64,000 nt of DNA from Sphingomonas sp. S-NIH.Pt15_0812 (GTDB taxonomy: Bacteria > Pseudomonadota > Alphaproteobacteria > Sphingomonadales > Sphingomonadaceae), in contig NZ_QLJH01000020.1 of assembly GCF_003951315.1 (NCBI RefSeq), forward strand, positions 9,656 to 73,655. Reading direction: 5' to 3'. The position numbers and the translations under genes were made by a program. Shown here one piece after another: positions 41,999-51,056 of the stretch; position 1 is the first letter of the stretch; every line of letters begins with the position of its first letter. Below the pieces are notes generated by a model, which was given only the letters and a program-made list of their open reading frames with translations, had not been told where the DNA came from and did no database searches.

Positions 41999-42622
41999 TC
42001 ACTTTGTGCCAGTGACTACGATCAGCGGATCGCCCGTGCTGCCATCGGCCAGCACCTCGGTTTCCACCGCGGCGAACTTGGACCGCTCCATGTACAGGTG
42101 GATCAAGCGCGCCTGTCCGGCCATATCGAGCGCCCGCCAGATACGTACGGCTTTCGTCGGAAAGCAGCGGTTTGAATAGCTGACGGCGAAAAGCCCGCCC
42201 GGCCGCAACACGCGGCGAACCTCAGCAAAGACCTCTACCGGTCGCTGGAGATACTGAATCCCGACGCAACACAGAGCTACATCGACGCTACCATCGGGCA
42301 GCAGCAGCGCGGGTGTAGCATTTAGATCGGTGATGAACCATCGGTCGAGGCGATCATTGGCCCGCAACTCGGCTGCGTTCATGCCGTGGCCGATAACTTC
42401 GGCGGTTGCGAGCGCCGCCGGCAGGTGGCTGATCCAGCTCGACATCAGATCGAGCACGACAGCGTTCGGAGGTATGACGCGGGCGTAATAGGCGGTCAGG
42501 GCCGCGACCGCGTCATCGTCGATGTGCGAGACGAGGCGTGGGGGCGCATAGAAGGCGAGATCGTCGCCTTCATCCTGCTTGTCGAACGCGTTCGCCGGCA
42601 GTTCGACGCGTAAGTCGCTCAC
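41999..42622 (-). CDS. Class I SAM-dependent methyltransferase
   Basis: A 207-residue methyltransferase-like protein. VVLDLMSSWISHLP is an unusual SAM-binding motif I (the canonical GxGxG is replaced by M-S-S-W-I-S), followed by WFITDLNATPALLLPDGSVDVALCCVGIQYL and VRRVLRPGGLFAVSYSNRCF. The GTG start overlaps the stop of the upstream aldo-keto reductase (GTGA). Substrate is unknown; loss of the glycine-rich loop leaves activity uncertain. Confidence 0.76.
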   Translation of the reverse strand: MSDLRVELPANAFDKQDEGDDLAFYAPPRLVSHIDDDAVAALTAYYARVIPPNAVVLDLMSSWISHLPAALATAEVIGHGMNAAELRANDRLDRWFITDLNATPALLLPDGSVDVALCCVGIQYLQRPVEVFAEVRRVLRPGGLFAVSYSNRCFPTKAVRIWRALDMAGQARLIHLYMERSKFAAVETEVLADGSTGDPLIVVTGTK

Positions 42623-43599
42623 GCGAAGCCGACGACGGCATGCGGAACATAGGGCGCTTCCAGCCGAGCGATCTCTGTCTCGGTAAGGCCGACCGCGAGC
42701 GCGGCGATCGCGTCGTCGAGATGTGCTTGTTTGGAAGCGCCGATGATCGGTGCCGATACCTCGGACTTGGCCAACACCCAGGCAAGTGCGATCTGCGCGC
42801 GAGGCACGCCACGTTCTGTCGCGACTGTTGCAACCGCTTCCACGACCTTGCGATCCGCCTCGACGGTATGGGCGTAGAGCGTCTTTCCGAATTCGTCAGT
42901 TTTCGACCGCTCCGTCTGATCGTTCCAATCGCGCGTCAAGCGGCCGCGGGCCAGCGGGCTCCACGGAATGACCCCGATTCCCTCCGCCTCGCACAGCGGT
43001 AGCATCTCGCGCTCTTCCTCGCGGTAGAGCAGATTGAGGTAATTCTGCATCGTCGCAAAACGGGTCCAGCCATTGGCCTCGGAGACGTGGAGCATGGTCG
43101 CGAATTGCCACGCGTACATCGACGAGGCGCCGATGTAGCGCGCTTTGCCTGCCTTCACGACGTCGTGAAGTGCCTCCAGCGTCTCCTCGATCGGCACCTC
43201 ATGATCGAAGCGGTGTATCTGGTAGAGGTCGATGTAATCGGTGCCGAGCCGTTTCAGGCTAGCGTCGATCTCCGCCATGATCGCCTTGCGGGACAGGCCT
43301 GCACCGTTCGGCCCGGGCCGCATGCGACCGTGCACCTTGGTGGCGATCACGACCTCGTCGCGGCGCGCGAACTCCTTGAGCGCGCGGCCGACAATTTCTT
43401 CGGACGTGCCGTCCGAATAGACGTTGGCGGTGTCGAAGAAATTGATCCCAGCCTCGACTGCCTTGCGCAGGAGCGGACGGCTTATCTCTTCGTCGAGTGT
43501 CCATGCGTGGTTGCCGCGATCCGGTGTACCGTAGGTCATGCACCCAAGGCACAAGCGTGACACGTCGAGGCCGGTGCTGCCGAGTTTCGTATATTCCAT
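42619..43599 (-). CDS. Aldo/keto reductase
   Basis: A 326-residue AKR, the third in this window. Catalytic tetrad segments: FFDTANVYSDGTSEEIVG, VVIATKVHGRM and DLYQIHRFDH; cofactor segment APIIGASKQAHLDDA. The start MEYTKLGSTG was chosen as the standard N terminus; the ribosome-binding site is weak. It is co-translated with the methyltransferase. Confidence 0.88.
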   Translation of the reverse strand: MEYTKLGSTGLDVSRLCLGCMTYGTPDRGNHAWTLDEEISRPLLRKAVEAGINFFDTANVYSDGTSEEIVGRALKEFARRDEVVIATKVHGRMRPGPNGAGLSRKAIMAEIDASLKRLGTDYIDLYQIHRFDHEVPIEETLEALHDVVKAGKARYIGASSMYAWQFATMLHVSEANGWTRFATMQNYLNLLYREEEREMLPLCEAEGIGVIPWSPLARGRLTRDWNDQTERSKTDEFGKTLYAHTVEADRKVVEAVATVATERGVPRAQIALAWVLAKSEVSAPIIGASKQAHLDDAIAALAVGLTETEIARLEAPYVPHAVVGFA

Positions 43600-43707
43600 G
43601 TGCCGTCTCACGCTGGGGGTTCGACGAATTGAACGGGCGGGAGGACGATGTGCTCCATGTTCTTGATCATGCGTGGAGTTGTATGGGTCGGAACGCTGGC
43701 AGGCTCG

Positions 43708-44625
43708 TCAGCAGTCCCCAATCTGCATGGCAAGCCTTTGACCCGATAGCCATGCGGCCTCGACCCGAGGGCCCAGCAGCCAGTCGCCACAAGCACCAAG
43801 CTTGATCTCGGCGTTCCAAATCGCACCGCGGTCCAAAGCTGTAGCTTTTGCATATCGCCAACGATGGGCACTGGTCGCGATGGCCTTCATCCGGTCGGTG
43901 CCGATATGGGCACTCAACGCTGCAAGTAGCGCCTGCTCGATTATCTCTGGTTGATCTTCAAGATGCTCGCGTGACCACTCAGCTGTGGCTTGAAGGACCC
44001 AGGCCTCGGGTCCGGTGCGCCCTGGCTTTGTCGAGTTGCGGACGGCCGAGCCGATGATGCCAAGATCTGTCAGCCGGTCACTGTCGATGAGCAGTGGACT
44101 ATCGAATGCCGCCATGACCGTCCAACACGGATCGGAAACCGCAGAGCGGGCGGCGTCGGCTATCGATGCGTCATGCTCACAAGCCAAGGCTGGAACCTGT
44201 TCGGCTGGGATCGACAGAATGACAGCGTCAAATACGTCTCCGTCCAATCGCCATTGACCGTCATAATGAAGCGCGTCGATGCGGGTATTCCATCGGACAT
44301 CGCACTCATCTGCCATCGCTCGTATCGGCGTGTTCATCGACGGCATACCGACCCAGGCATCATCACCGGCCGGCGGCCAGGATGCGACCTGACCGGCCTC
44401 TGCCCAAAGTGCGACCCGTGCGATGAAGGCGGGATCGCGAACCGTGAAGTACTGGGCGCCGTGATCGAACGACGCTTCACCGAGCGGCGTGCTCATCCGG
44501 CGCGTCGACATCCTCCCGCCAGGACCACGCCCTTTGTCAAACAGCACCGAGGAGTGACCCTGCTCGTGTAGCTTCTGCGCACAGGATAGTCCTGCCATCC
44601 CCGCTCCGACGATACCTATCCGCAT
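43708..44625 (-). CDS. FAD-dependent oxidoreductase, renalase-like
   Basis: A 305-residue flavoprotein. IGIVGAGMAGLSCAQKLHEQGHSSVLFDKGRGPGGRMSTRR has the GxGxxG dinucleotide motif plus the GGRxxxR continuation of amine-oxidase/renalase proteins, and FDHGAQYFTVRDP follows as in renalase. Bacterial renalases oxidise isomeric dihydronicotinamides, clearing damaged NAD(P)H. That role would fit the surrounding stress and redox genes but cannot be proven here. Confidence 0.82.
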   Translation of the reverse strand: MRIGIVGAGMAGLSCAQKLHEQGHSSVLFDKGRGPGGRMSTRRMSTPLGEASFDHGAQYFTVRDPAFIARVALWAEAGQVASWPPAGDDAWVGMPSMNTPIRAMADECDVRWNTRIDALHYDGQWRLDGDVFDAVILSIPAEQVPALACEHDASIADAARSAVSDPCWTVMAAFDSPLLIDSDRLTDLGIIGSAVRNSTKPGRTGPEAWVLQATAEWSREHLEDQPEIIEQALLAALSAHIGTDRMKAIATSAHRWRYAKATALDRGAIWNAEIKLGACGDWLLGPRVEAAWLSGQRLAMQIGDC

Positions 44626-44799
44626 CCTGCTCCCATCCGACTATATGGCATCCGACCTCTTGGCGGCCTCGGTGGTGATGAAACGACGGGGCGGGTCAAT
44701 GGAGCCGACTGGTGGACGATGTCATGATAGGCGCGTGTCGAACTTCGATATCTCTCACGAACCGCCGGATCGAATATCCTTATGAGGAACACCGTTTGT

Positions 44800-46338
44800 C
44801 TACCGTGATGCCGTAAGAAACCGGTCTGCCGTTCTCAGAGACAAAGCCATGATGGTCAGTGCCGGATTAGCAGCTAATGCGCTGGGAAACACCGAATTGT
44901 CGCAAATCAGCAGGTTGGGGATGTCGAAGCTGCGTCCGTCGCGATCGACCACCGCCTGGTCGTCGGAGTCGCCCATCCGGCAGGTGCCGATCGTATGCGC
45001 GGAGCGATCGACCGCGAAGATGTCGCGGGCGCCCGCTGCCTCCCAGATTGCGGTCATTGTCCCGCGCGCATGACGATCGATCGCGCGTTCGTTGGCGTGA
45101 TAGCTGAAATCGATGCGCGCTTTACGATGCCCGAAGCCATCGACCTCGTCCGACAGCGTCAGGCGATTGTCGGGATGCGGCAGGCAGTCGCCGTTGATGC
45201 CGATCCCGGCCATGCCGTTATAGCCGCGCAGCAACTCTTGCAGTCGCGGACCCCACATGCCCGCACCGCGCGCCAGTCCGTTGGCGAGGTTGACCGGGAG
45301 CACGCCGAGGCTCTGGATGAGGTAGCCGCCCGCGAAATCGGCATCGGCGGGGCGTATCATATCCTCGGTGATCAGCGAGGAGGGATAGCCACGGTTCATC
45401 CGCATCGTGGCGTCGAAGCTGCCCCAGACCTGCGTCGCGACATGGGCCATGAAGTTGCGCCCGACCTGCCCGCTGGAATTGGCCAGGCCCAGGTTCAGGA
45501 GAAGACGGGGCGTCTCCACTCCGCCGGCACATAGGAATACCGCGCGACAGCGTTGGCGGCGGTCCTCACCATCCTGATGATAGACCACGCCGCAGATACG
45601 GCCCGCACCGTCGAACTCGAATGACAGGACGCGCGCTCGGGCACGCACCTCTGCGCCGTGCGCGATCGCGCGCGGCAGATAGGTGGTATCCATGCTGGTT
45701 TTGGCGGCGTTGCGGCATCCTTGGTGGCACGTGCCACAGTTCACGCATGCCTGTCGCTGTCCCCAATATGGCTGATCGCGATCGCGTGAAACTAACGCTG
45801 CGGGCGCATCGGTGACGGTGATGCCGATTGCTTCGCAACCACGTGCCATAGCATCGGCCGAGGCGTTGCGCGCGACCGGTGGATAGGCATAGCGACGCGC
45901 ATCGTCCCAAGGATAATGTGCAGGGCCGGACACGCCGGTGTCCGCCTCGACACAGGCGATATAGTTGATCAGCTCGCCGTGCGCGACCGGCCAGTCGGCA
46001 CCTTCGCCGGTCATTGTCTTGAGTTGAAGGTCGCGAGGATCAGGACGCGGGCAGAATGCACCCCAGTGTAGCATTGACCCGCCGACGCCCATGCCGGAAT
46101 TATTTGAACCAAAGGCGGTCGGATCGTCCCCTCCGCTCAGCCGCTCTTCCATCCAATAAATGTCTGCGGCGAGTTCGTCGGCGACATGCTCATGCGGCTG
46201 GAAAGCGCGGCCTGCCTCGAGCGCCACGACCGACAGCCCCGCCTCGGCAAGGCTGGCGAGCAGTGGCGCGCCACCAGCACCGGTGCCGATGACGACCGCA
46301 TCGACCGTATCATTGCCGGAATAGGGAGCGCGACTCAT
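44800..46338 (-). CDS. GMC-family FAD oxidoreductase (partner of a Gdh3-like subunit)
   Basis: A 512-residue GMC protein: FAD motif VIGTGAGGAPLLASLAEAGL near residue 17, VVALEAGRAF, the Cys-rich CVNCGTCHQGCRNAAK near 205, and C-terminal HTIGTCRMG and CDNSVFPSALAANPALTIMAL. The Cys cluster and C terminus place it with gluconate 2-dehydrogenase/fructose dehydrogenase-like catalytic subunits. No signal peptide is seen. GGAGGTG precedes the ATG, which overlaps the stop of the fused hydrolase-Gdh3 gene. The two proteins probably form one complex. Confidence 0.87.
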   Translation of the reverse strand: MSRAPYSGNDTVDAVVIGTGAGGAPLLASLAEAGLSVVALEAGRAFQPHEHVADELAADIYWMEERLSGGDDPTAFGSNNSGMGVGGSMLHWGAFCPRPDPRDLQLKTMTGEGADWPVAHGELINYIACVEADTGVSGPAHYPWDDARRYAYPPVARNASADAMARGCEAIGITVTDAPAALVSRDRDQPYWGQRQACVNCGTCHQGCRNAAKTSMDTTYLPRAIAHGAEVRARARVLSFEFDGAGRICGVVYHQDGEDRRQRCRAVFLCAGGVETPRLLLNLGLANSSGQVGRNFMAHVATQVWGSFDATMRMNRGYPSSLITEDMIRPADADFAGGYLIQSLGVLPVNLANGLARGAGMWGPRLQELLRGYNGMAGIGINGDCLPHPDNRLTLSDEVDGFGHRKARIDFSYHANERAIDRHARGTMTAIWEAAGARDIFAVDRSAHTIGTCRMGDSDDQAVVDRDGRSFDIPNLLICDNSVFPSALAANPALTIMALSLRTADRFLTASR

Positions 46339-47687
46339 GCATTCACCTCCGCGGCGATCTGCCAATGTTCGAGGTCGTTTGCGGCGGTACGGCTATAGCC
46401 CTGCTTGCGAGGGCCATCGCCACCAACTGCGAAACCGTCATAGCCAATCGCAGCCATGGCTGCGGGGGTGGCGATCCATTGTCGCGCGATCTCGGCCCGC
46501 ACATCTTGAAACCACAAGGTCATTTGAGTGGGCGAGAGGCGATCGGCGGTGGCGACGATGCCAACCTCACCGCCGTCGATGCGGGTCAGCCAATCAAGCT
46601 GCTCCGCAAACGACAGTGCGGCGAACCCCCCGGTCAGTGCATCCAGTGTCGCCAGCCCGTACGCCCAGGCCTGTGGGTCAGCGGGCAGCGCGGCGAAGCG
46701 CCAGCCATCACCCGCGCCGTGGACCGCTACCCCGATGCGACGCGCAAGCGCACGGTCGGCACCAGCATCGGGTAGCACATGCGCAATGAGCGCGGCCACC
46801 ATATCGAGCTGCGCCGCCGACCATCCCGAGGCGTCGTCAGACAGGGGGCGGGTACGCTCCAGCATCGCTGCGCGGGTGCGCGCGCTGACGCGTTCCGAAC
46901 CGAGCAATTGCGCGAACCCGACGGGCAACGCTGCTCCGGCAACCGCATCGACATGTTCGGCTATGAGCGCGGCGAGCGCGGCGGGCTGTTCATAGGGGAT
47001 CAGGTGCGCGGCATCCGAGACGACGTGTACCGTGGCATTTGGATAATGCGGCAGGTTCAGCCGTCGCTGTGTCTCCTCACCAAGGTCACCGTCCTTGCCC
47101 CCCGCGACGATCAACGTCGGAATCGTTATCTGCCCTACGCGCGCGCGCCAATCCTCGTTCGCGCCGCGCTCCAGCCAGGCGAGCCAAGCCTCGCGGCTCG
47201 AGCGCATGACATCGGCGATCGCGCGGTCGCGTAGGGAAGGGGGAAGCGGTCGCGCGGTGTTGGCGTCGACAAATGCTCCCGCATCATCGCGCGCGACTGC
47301 GCCATCGGCGACCCAGCCGATCATCTCGGCGCGGCGCTGCTCATTGATCGGCTCGGGTGCGGGCGGGGAGGCGGCGACCAGAACGACCCCCAATATTCCC
47401 GCCAGTCCTACTTCGCCTGCAACGGCGCGCGCGGCTACCAGCGTGGCGATCTTGCCTCCCATGCTGTGCCCGACGAGCACGCATGCGGTCAGGCGGTGCG
47501 CGCGAACCATGTCCGCCAAATCGTCCGCCATCGCGGCGACATCGGCATAGCCGTCATCGGCGCGAGCGCCGAATCCGGAGAGATCGAGGGCGAGGCAGGG
47601 CTGATCGGGCAGGTGGCTGCGAACCAGATCCCATTCGGCGGCACTGGTGCCAAGTGCATGTAGAAAAACTAAAGTCGGTTGGGTCAC
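46335..47687 (-). CDS. Alpha/beta-hydrolase fused to a gluconate 2-dehydrogenase subunit 3-like domain
   Basis: A 450-residue protein. Residues 1-255 form an alpha/beta-hydrolase: FLHALGTSAAEWD, nucleophile elbow VLVGHSMGGKIA, late acid IVAGGKDGDLG and His in VSDAAHLIPYEQP. Residues 270-450 resemble the Gdh3 family (small subunit of gluconate 2-dehydrogenase): LDMVAALIAHVLPDAGADRA, the aromatic WAYGLATLDALTGGFAALS, and MTLWFQDVRAEIARQWIATP ending AIGYDGF. Gdh3 proteins normally stand alone with a signal peptide; here there is none. The gene is co-translated with a GMC catalytic subunit. Start GTG 47687. Confidence 0.72.
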   Translation of the reverse strand: MTQPTLVFLHALGTSAAEWDLVRSHLPDQPCLALDLSGFGARADDGYADVAAMADDLADMVRAHRLTACVLVGHSMGGKIATLVAARAVAGEVGLAGILGVVLVAASPPAPEPINEQRRAEMIGWVADGAVARDDAGAFVDANTARPLPPSLRDRAIADVMRSSREAWLAWLERGANEDWRARVGQITIPTLIVAGGKDGDLGEETQRRLNLPHYPNATVHVVSDAAHLIPYEQPAALAALIAEHVDAVAGAALPVGFAQLLGSERVSARTRAAMLERTRPLSDDASGWSAAQLDMVAALIAHVLPDAGADRALARRIGVAVHGAGDGWRFAALPADPQAWAYGLATLDALTGGFAALSFAEQLDWLTRIDGGEVGIVATADRLSPTQMTLWFQDVRAEIARQWIATPAAMAAIGYDGFAVGGDGPRKQGYSRTAANDLEHWQIAAEVNA

Positions 47688-47716
47688 GCGGTCTTATCCA
47701 GCTGAAGCCCGTGCTG

Positions 47717-47741
47717 GACGCTACAGATGCCCACCCGTTCC
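47717..47741 (-). promoter_or_regulatory. Candidate EcfG-type promoter for the hydrolase-GMC operon
   Basis: On the minus strand GGAAC (47741-47737), 16 bases, then CGTC (47720-47717): one mismatch from the EcfG consensus. It lies about 30 bases before the GTG start. Confidence 0.35.
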
Positions 47742-47810
47742 CGTTTGATGTCGCAGTTGCTAAATTAATTCGAACCAAGGCGCCGGTCACCAAATATCGG
47801 TCAGCGCATG

Positions 47811-47835
47811 GGAACCCTCGACGGCAGTGAGCGCT
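47811..47835 (+). promoter_or_regulatory. Candidate EcfG-type promoter for the Dps-like gene
   Basis: GGAAC (47811-47815), 16 bases, then CGCT (47832-47835): one mismatch from the consensus -10. Dps-type genes are frequent members of the alphaproteobacterial general stress regulon. Confidence 0.35.
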
Positions 47836-47869
47836 TCGGCAGCACGTCCTATCAATTGGGAGTAAGTAC

Positions 47870-48439
47870 GTGGCCAAGACGGATCAGGCGCAGCCGCAGT
47901 ACAAGATCGAATATCGCGAAATCCAGCCATTCGGCACGTTGAAGGACCTGCCGTTGGGCCTGTCGGACAATGCCCGCAAGCAGAGTATCGCAATCCTTAA
48001 CCAGGTTCTCGCCGACACGATGATGTTGCGCGACCTGTACAAAAAGCATCATTGGCAGATGTCGGGCGCAACCTTTTACCAGCTGCACCTTCTGCTCGAT
48101 ACGCATTATGAGAAGCAGGCCGAATTGGTCGACATGATCGCCGAGCGCATCCAGTCATTGGGCGGGATCAGCATCGCAACACCGCACGACGTTGCGGAGA
48201 TGACGAAAATCCCGCGTCCGCCCAAGGGCCGCGAGGATGTGCCAACGATGCTGGCGCGATTGCTGGATGCGCACCGCATCGTTCTGGAGCAGGCGCATGA
48301 GGGGGCCAAGGCCGCCGATGAATCCGGTGACGACGGTACCAATGACCTTTTGGTCAGCGACATCATCCGCACCGGTGAACCGCAAGTCTGGTTCATCGGC
48401 GAGCATTTGGCTGCGACCGACCTGCAGCGGGCGGGCTGA
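47870..48439 (+). CDS. Dps-like ferritin protein
   Basis: A 189-residue four-helix ferritin-like protein. NQVLADTMMLRDLYKKHHWQMSG holds the ferroxidase His, and LLDTHYEKQAELVDMIAERIQSLGG the D-x-x-x-D/E partner segment of Dps. The C-terminal ESGDDGTNDLLVSDIIRTGEPQVWFIGEHL is as in Dps homologues. Such proteins store iron and shield DNA under oxidative stress. GTG start with GGGAG upstream. It is followed after 29 bases by a Rieske-flavoprotein. Confidence 0.85.
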   Translation: MAKTDQAQPQYKIEYREIQPFGTLKDLPLGLSDNARKQSIAILNQVLADTMMLRDLYKKHHWQMSGATFYQLHLLLDTHYEKQAELVDMIAERIQSLGGISIATPHDVAEMTKIPRPPKGREDVPTMLARLLDAHRIVLEQAHEGAKAADESGDDGTNDLLVSDIIRTGEPQVWFIGEHLAATDLQRAG

Positions 48440-48468
48440 CAGAGCGTAACAACGGAAAGGCGGCGGCG

Positions 48469-49971
48469 GTGGCGACACGAGACCTATCAAGCGGCATCGC
48501 TTCCGCCGATCTTGGGGAAGGGCAGATCATCGCGGGCCAGGCGGACGGCATCGACATGGTGCTGGTCCGACACGATGGACGTGTATGCGCGCTGTCTGCC
48601 CTGTGCACGCATCTGAAAGCACCGCTGGCTGACGGGATCGTCGCCGATGGCACGATCCGTTGCCCGTGGCATCATGCTCGATTCAACATCAAGACCGGTG
48701 AGGCAGTCGGTGCGCCGGCTTTCGAGCCACTCGACAGTTTCGAAGTAGTCGAGGAGGATGGACGAGTACGCGTCAAAACGACGCCCGTACCAAACGAGAC
48801 AACTTCACACACTCCCATACCCGATATTGGTAACGTCGTGATCGTCGGCGCGGGCGGAGCAGGCTATGCCTGTGCCGAGATGCTGGCACGGCATGGCGTG
48901 GGCTCGTCAGTCACGCTGATCGAAGATGAGGGCGAGGAACCTTACGACCGCACCTTCTGTTCCAAGCAATATCTGGCCGGCAAGGCGGATCGCGACGGAA
49001 TGGCATTATCGGTGCCGGAGGGCGTGGTAATGCGTACTCGCGCACATGTCATCGCGATCAACCGTGAGGACAAGACGGTCGGGTTTGAGGACGGCGCGAC
49101 CTTGCCCTACGATACGCTGGTGCTGGCGACCGGCGCGGCACCGATCGCGCCGGACTTTTACGGCGCAGATCGCGACGATGTGCATGTCCTGCGAACGGTG
49201 GCGGATGCCGATCGCCTGATCGCCGCCAGCGTGCAGGCGAAGCGCGCGATTGTGGTCGGATCAAGCTATGTCGGGCTGGAAGTCGCTGCGTCGTTAGTCG
49301 GGCGAAGGCTGGAGGTGTCGGTCATCTCCGACAGCGACGTACCGCTGAAGAAAACTGCCGGCGCGGAGGTCGGCGCGATGGTCCGCGACCTGCACGAAGC
49401 GAACGGCGTCACCTTTCATGATGCCCGCCGTATTGCGCGGTGGGACGGAAGAACCGCGATACTCAACGACGGAACGCGCATCGATGCCGACTTGGTCGTC
49501 GCTGGAATCGGCGCCAAGCCGCGTGTCGATTTAGCTGCGCTTGCCGGACTTGTGCTTGCGGACAAGGCCGAGGGCGGGGGCGTACGTGTCGACGACCATC
49601 TGCGCACATCCGATCGTGCAATTCATGCGATCGGGGACATTGCGAGCGTGCCGGACCGTCGGCTGGGGCATTCGATCCGCGTCGAGCATTGGGTGGTCGC
49701 GCAGCGCATGGGTCAATGGCTCGCGCGCTACCTGCTAGGGCAGGCGACATATGGATATGACGCCGTACCATTCTTCTGGTCGGGGCATTACGATCTCAGC
49801 CTTCGCTATGTTGGGCATGTCGCCTCGCCCGATAACCGCACCATAAATGGTGACGTGGCGGCGCAGGATATGGCAGTGCGCTTTATGGAAGCTGGGCACG
49901 AGCAGGCGCTGCTGACTGCCGGGCGCGACAAGCTGTCGTTGAAACGCGAGCATGAGTGGGAGCGGCGGTAA
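48469..49971 (+). CDS. Rieske-domain FAD-dependent pyridine nucleotide-disulfide oxidoreductase (AIFM3-like)
   Basis: A 500-residue fusion. Residues 1-105 are a Rieske [2Fe-2S] domain with ligands in CTHLKAP and CPWHHARF. Residues 120-500 are a pyridine-nucleotide-disulfide oxidoreductase fold: VVIVGAGGAGYACAEML (FAD), EEPYDRTFCSK, AIVVGSSYVGLEVAASL (NADH) and AIHAIGDIAS. It resembles AIF-like or ferredoxin reductase proteins that pass electrons internally to the Rieske centre. It follows the Dps-like gene and is probably co-expressed, so release or handling of iron is a reasonable guess. GTG start. Confidence 0.87.
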   Translation: MATRDLSSGIASADLGEGQIIAGQADGIDMVLVRHDGRVCALSALCTHLKAPLADGIVADGTIRCPWHHARFNIKTGEAVGAPAFEPLDSFEVVEEDGRVRVKTTPVPNETTSHTPIPDIGNVVIVGAGGAGYACAEMLARHGVGSSVTLIEDEGEEPYDRTFCSKQYLAGKADRDGMALSVPEGVVMRTRAHVIAINREDKTVGFEDGATLPYDTLVLATGAAPIAPDFYGADRDDVHVLRTVADADRLIAASVQAKRAIVVGSSYVGLEVAASLVGRRLEVSVISDSDVPLKKTAGAEVGAMVRDLHEANGVTFHDARRIARWDGRTAILNDGTRIDADLVVAGIGAKPRVDLAALAGLVLADKAEGGGVRVDDHLRTSDRAIHAIGDIASVPDRRLGHSIRVEHWVVAQRMGQWLARYLLGQATYGYDAVPFFWSGHYDLSLRYVGHVASPDNRTINGDVAAQDMAVRFMEAGHEQALLTAGRDKLSLKREHEWERR

Positions 49972-50114
49972 ACCGGCGCTTCCGGGAAACGCATCCCAGG
50001 TCAAATGCCGTCATTTCGGCGAGAACTGGAATTTCCTGTCGCACCATATAGGCAAGAGCATCCGAACGTCCCGGCGTTGGTGAGAACGACCCATATGTGC
50101 AGGCGGATCACGCG

Positions 50115-51056
50115 CTATGTCAGCGCCAGCATCCACAGATGCGCGCCACCAGTGATAAACAGTCGGGCCTGATCGCCGTCGAAGGTGCAGTTGCTGCATA
50201 TGGATGGCGTCGGAACGGTAGCAAGGTGGTTGGCGGCGTCATCGAAAACCTCGATCCCGGCGTTCGAGCTGCTCCACAGCCAGCCGCGGCGGTCGACACT
50301 GAAGCCATCGGGGATTCCCTCGGGCACGGTCGCGAAGCGACGTTTGTTCGACAGTGTCGCGCCATCCCAGTCGAAGGTGAAGATGGCGACGTCACCCTCA
50401 CTATGTTCGGGCGTCTGCGAAGCGTAGAGGGTCCGGCCGTCGGGCGAAAAGGCGAGGCCGTTGGGCTGCTTCATATCCGCCATCCGTCGCGCCGTGCCAT
50501 CCGCACCGATGCGACAGAGCGCGGTACGGCCACTTTCGCTGTGGCCCGGTATGCCTTGTCGCGGGTTCTCGAGCCCGAAAGTCGGGTCGCTGAACCAGAT
50601 CGTGCCGTCCGCCGCTACGATGAGGTCGTTGGGCGCGTTGAGCCGGCTGCCTTCCGCACTGGTGGCGATCGGGGTCGCAATTCCCTTGCCTTCCGAGCGG
50701 CTGATCGCACGGCGTCCATGTTCGCAATGCACGAGTGCACCGTCCGGCAGTATGGCATTGCCGTTGGTGAACGGCGTCGCATCGAGCAGCACGTCAACCG
50801 CGCCGTTGACGCGCCAGCCGAGTACGCGGCGTCCAACGATATCGCTCCAAACCAACGTCTGCTCCTGCGGCCACCATGCAGGTCCCTCGCTCCAGCTGGC
50901 CTGATCGTACAGGGTGAGAAGCCGCGCGTTGCCTAGCACTGCGCGTGCTTCGGGGCGGTGGATGCGCGGTGGGTCAACATCCGTCGGGACAGGTGCTCCG
51001 GGCGGACGGAGCCGCGCCGGGATCAGCACGGGCGCGAGCTGGAGCGCGGAGTTCAT
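50115..51056 (-). CDS. SMP-30/gluconolactonase-family protein
   Basis: A 313-residue six-bladed beta-propeller lactonase. SEGPAWWPQEQTLVWSDIVG carries the metal-binding Glu, NAPNDLIVAADGTIWFSDPTFG the Asn and substrate-contact residues, and PNGLAFSPDGRTLYAS and PDGFSVDRRGWLW the later blades with the catalytic Asp. These enzymes hydrolyse sugar lactones in Ca or Zn dependence. The ATG overlaps the cupin stop by ATGA, so the longer frame is rejected. It shares an operon with the small cupin paralogue B. Confidence 0.88.
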   Translation of the reverse strand: MNSALQLAPVLIPARLRPPGAPVPTDVDPPRIHRPEARAVLGNARLLTLYDQASWSEGPAWWPQEQTLVWSDIVGRRVLGWRVNGAVDVLLDATPFTNGNAILPDGALVHCEHGRRAISRSEGKGIATPIATSAEGSRLNAPNDLIVAADGTIWFSDPTFGLENPRQGIPGHSESGRTALCRIGADGTARRMADMKQPNGLAFSPDGRTLYASQTPEHSEGDVAIFTFDWDGATLSNKRRFATVPEGIPDGFSVDRRGWLWSSSNAGIEVFDDAANHLATVPTPSICSNCTFDGDQARLFITGGAHLWMLALT

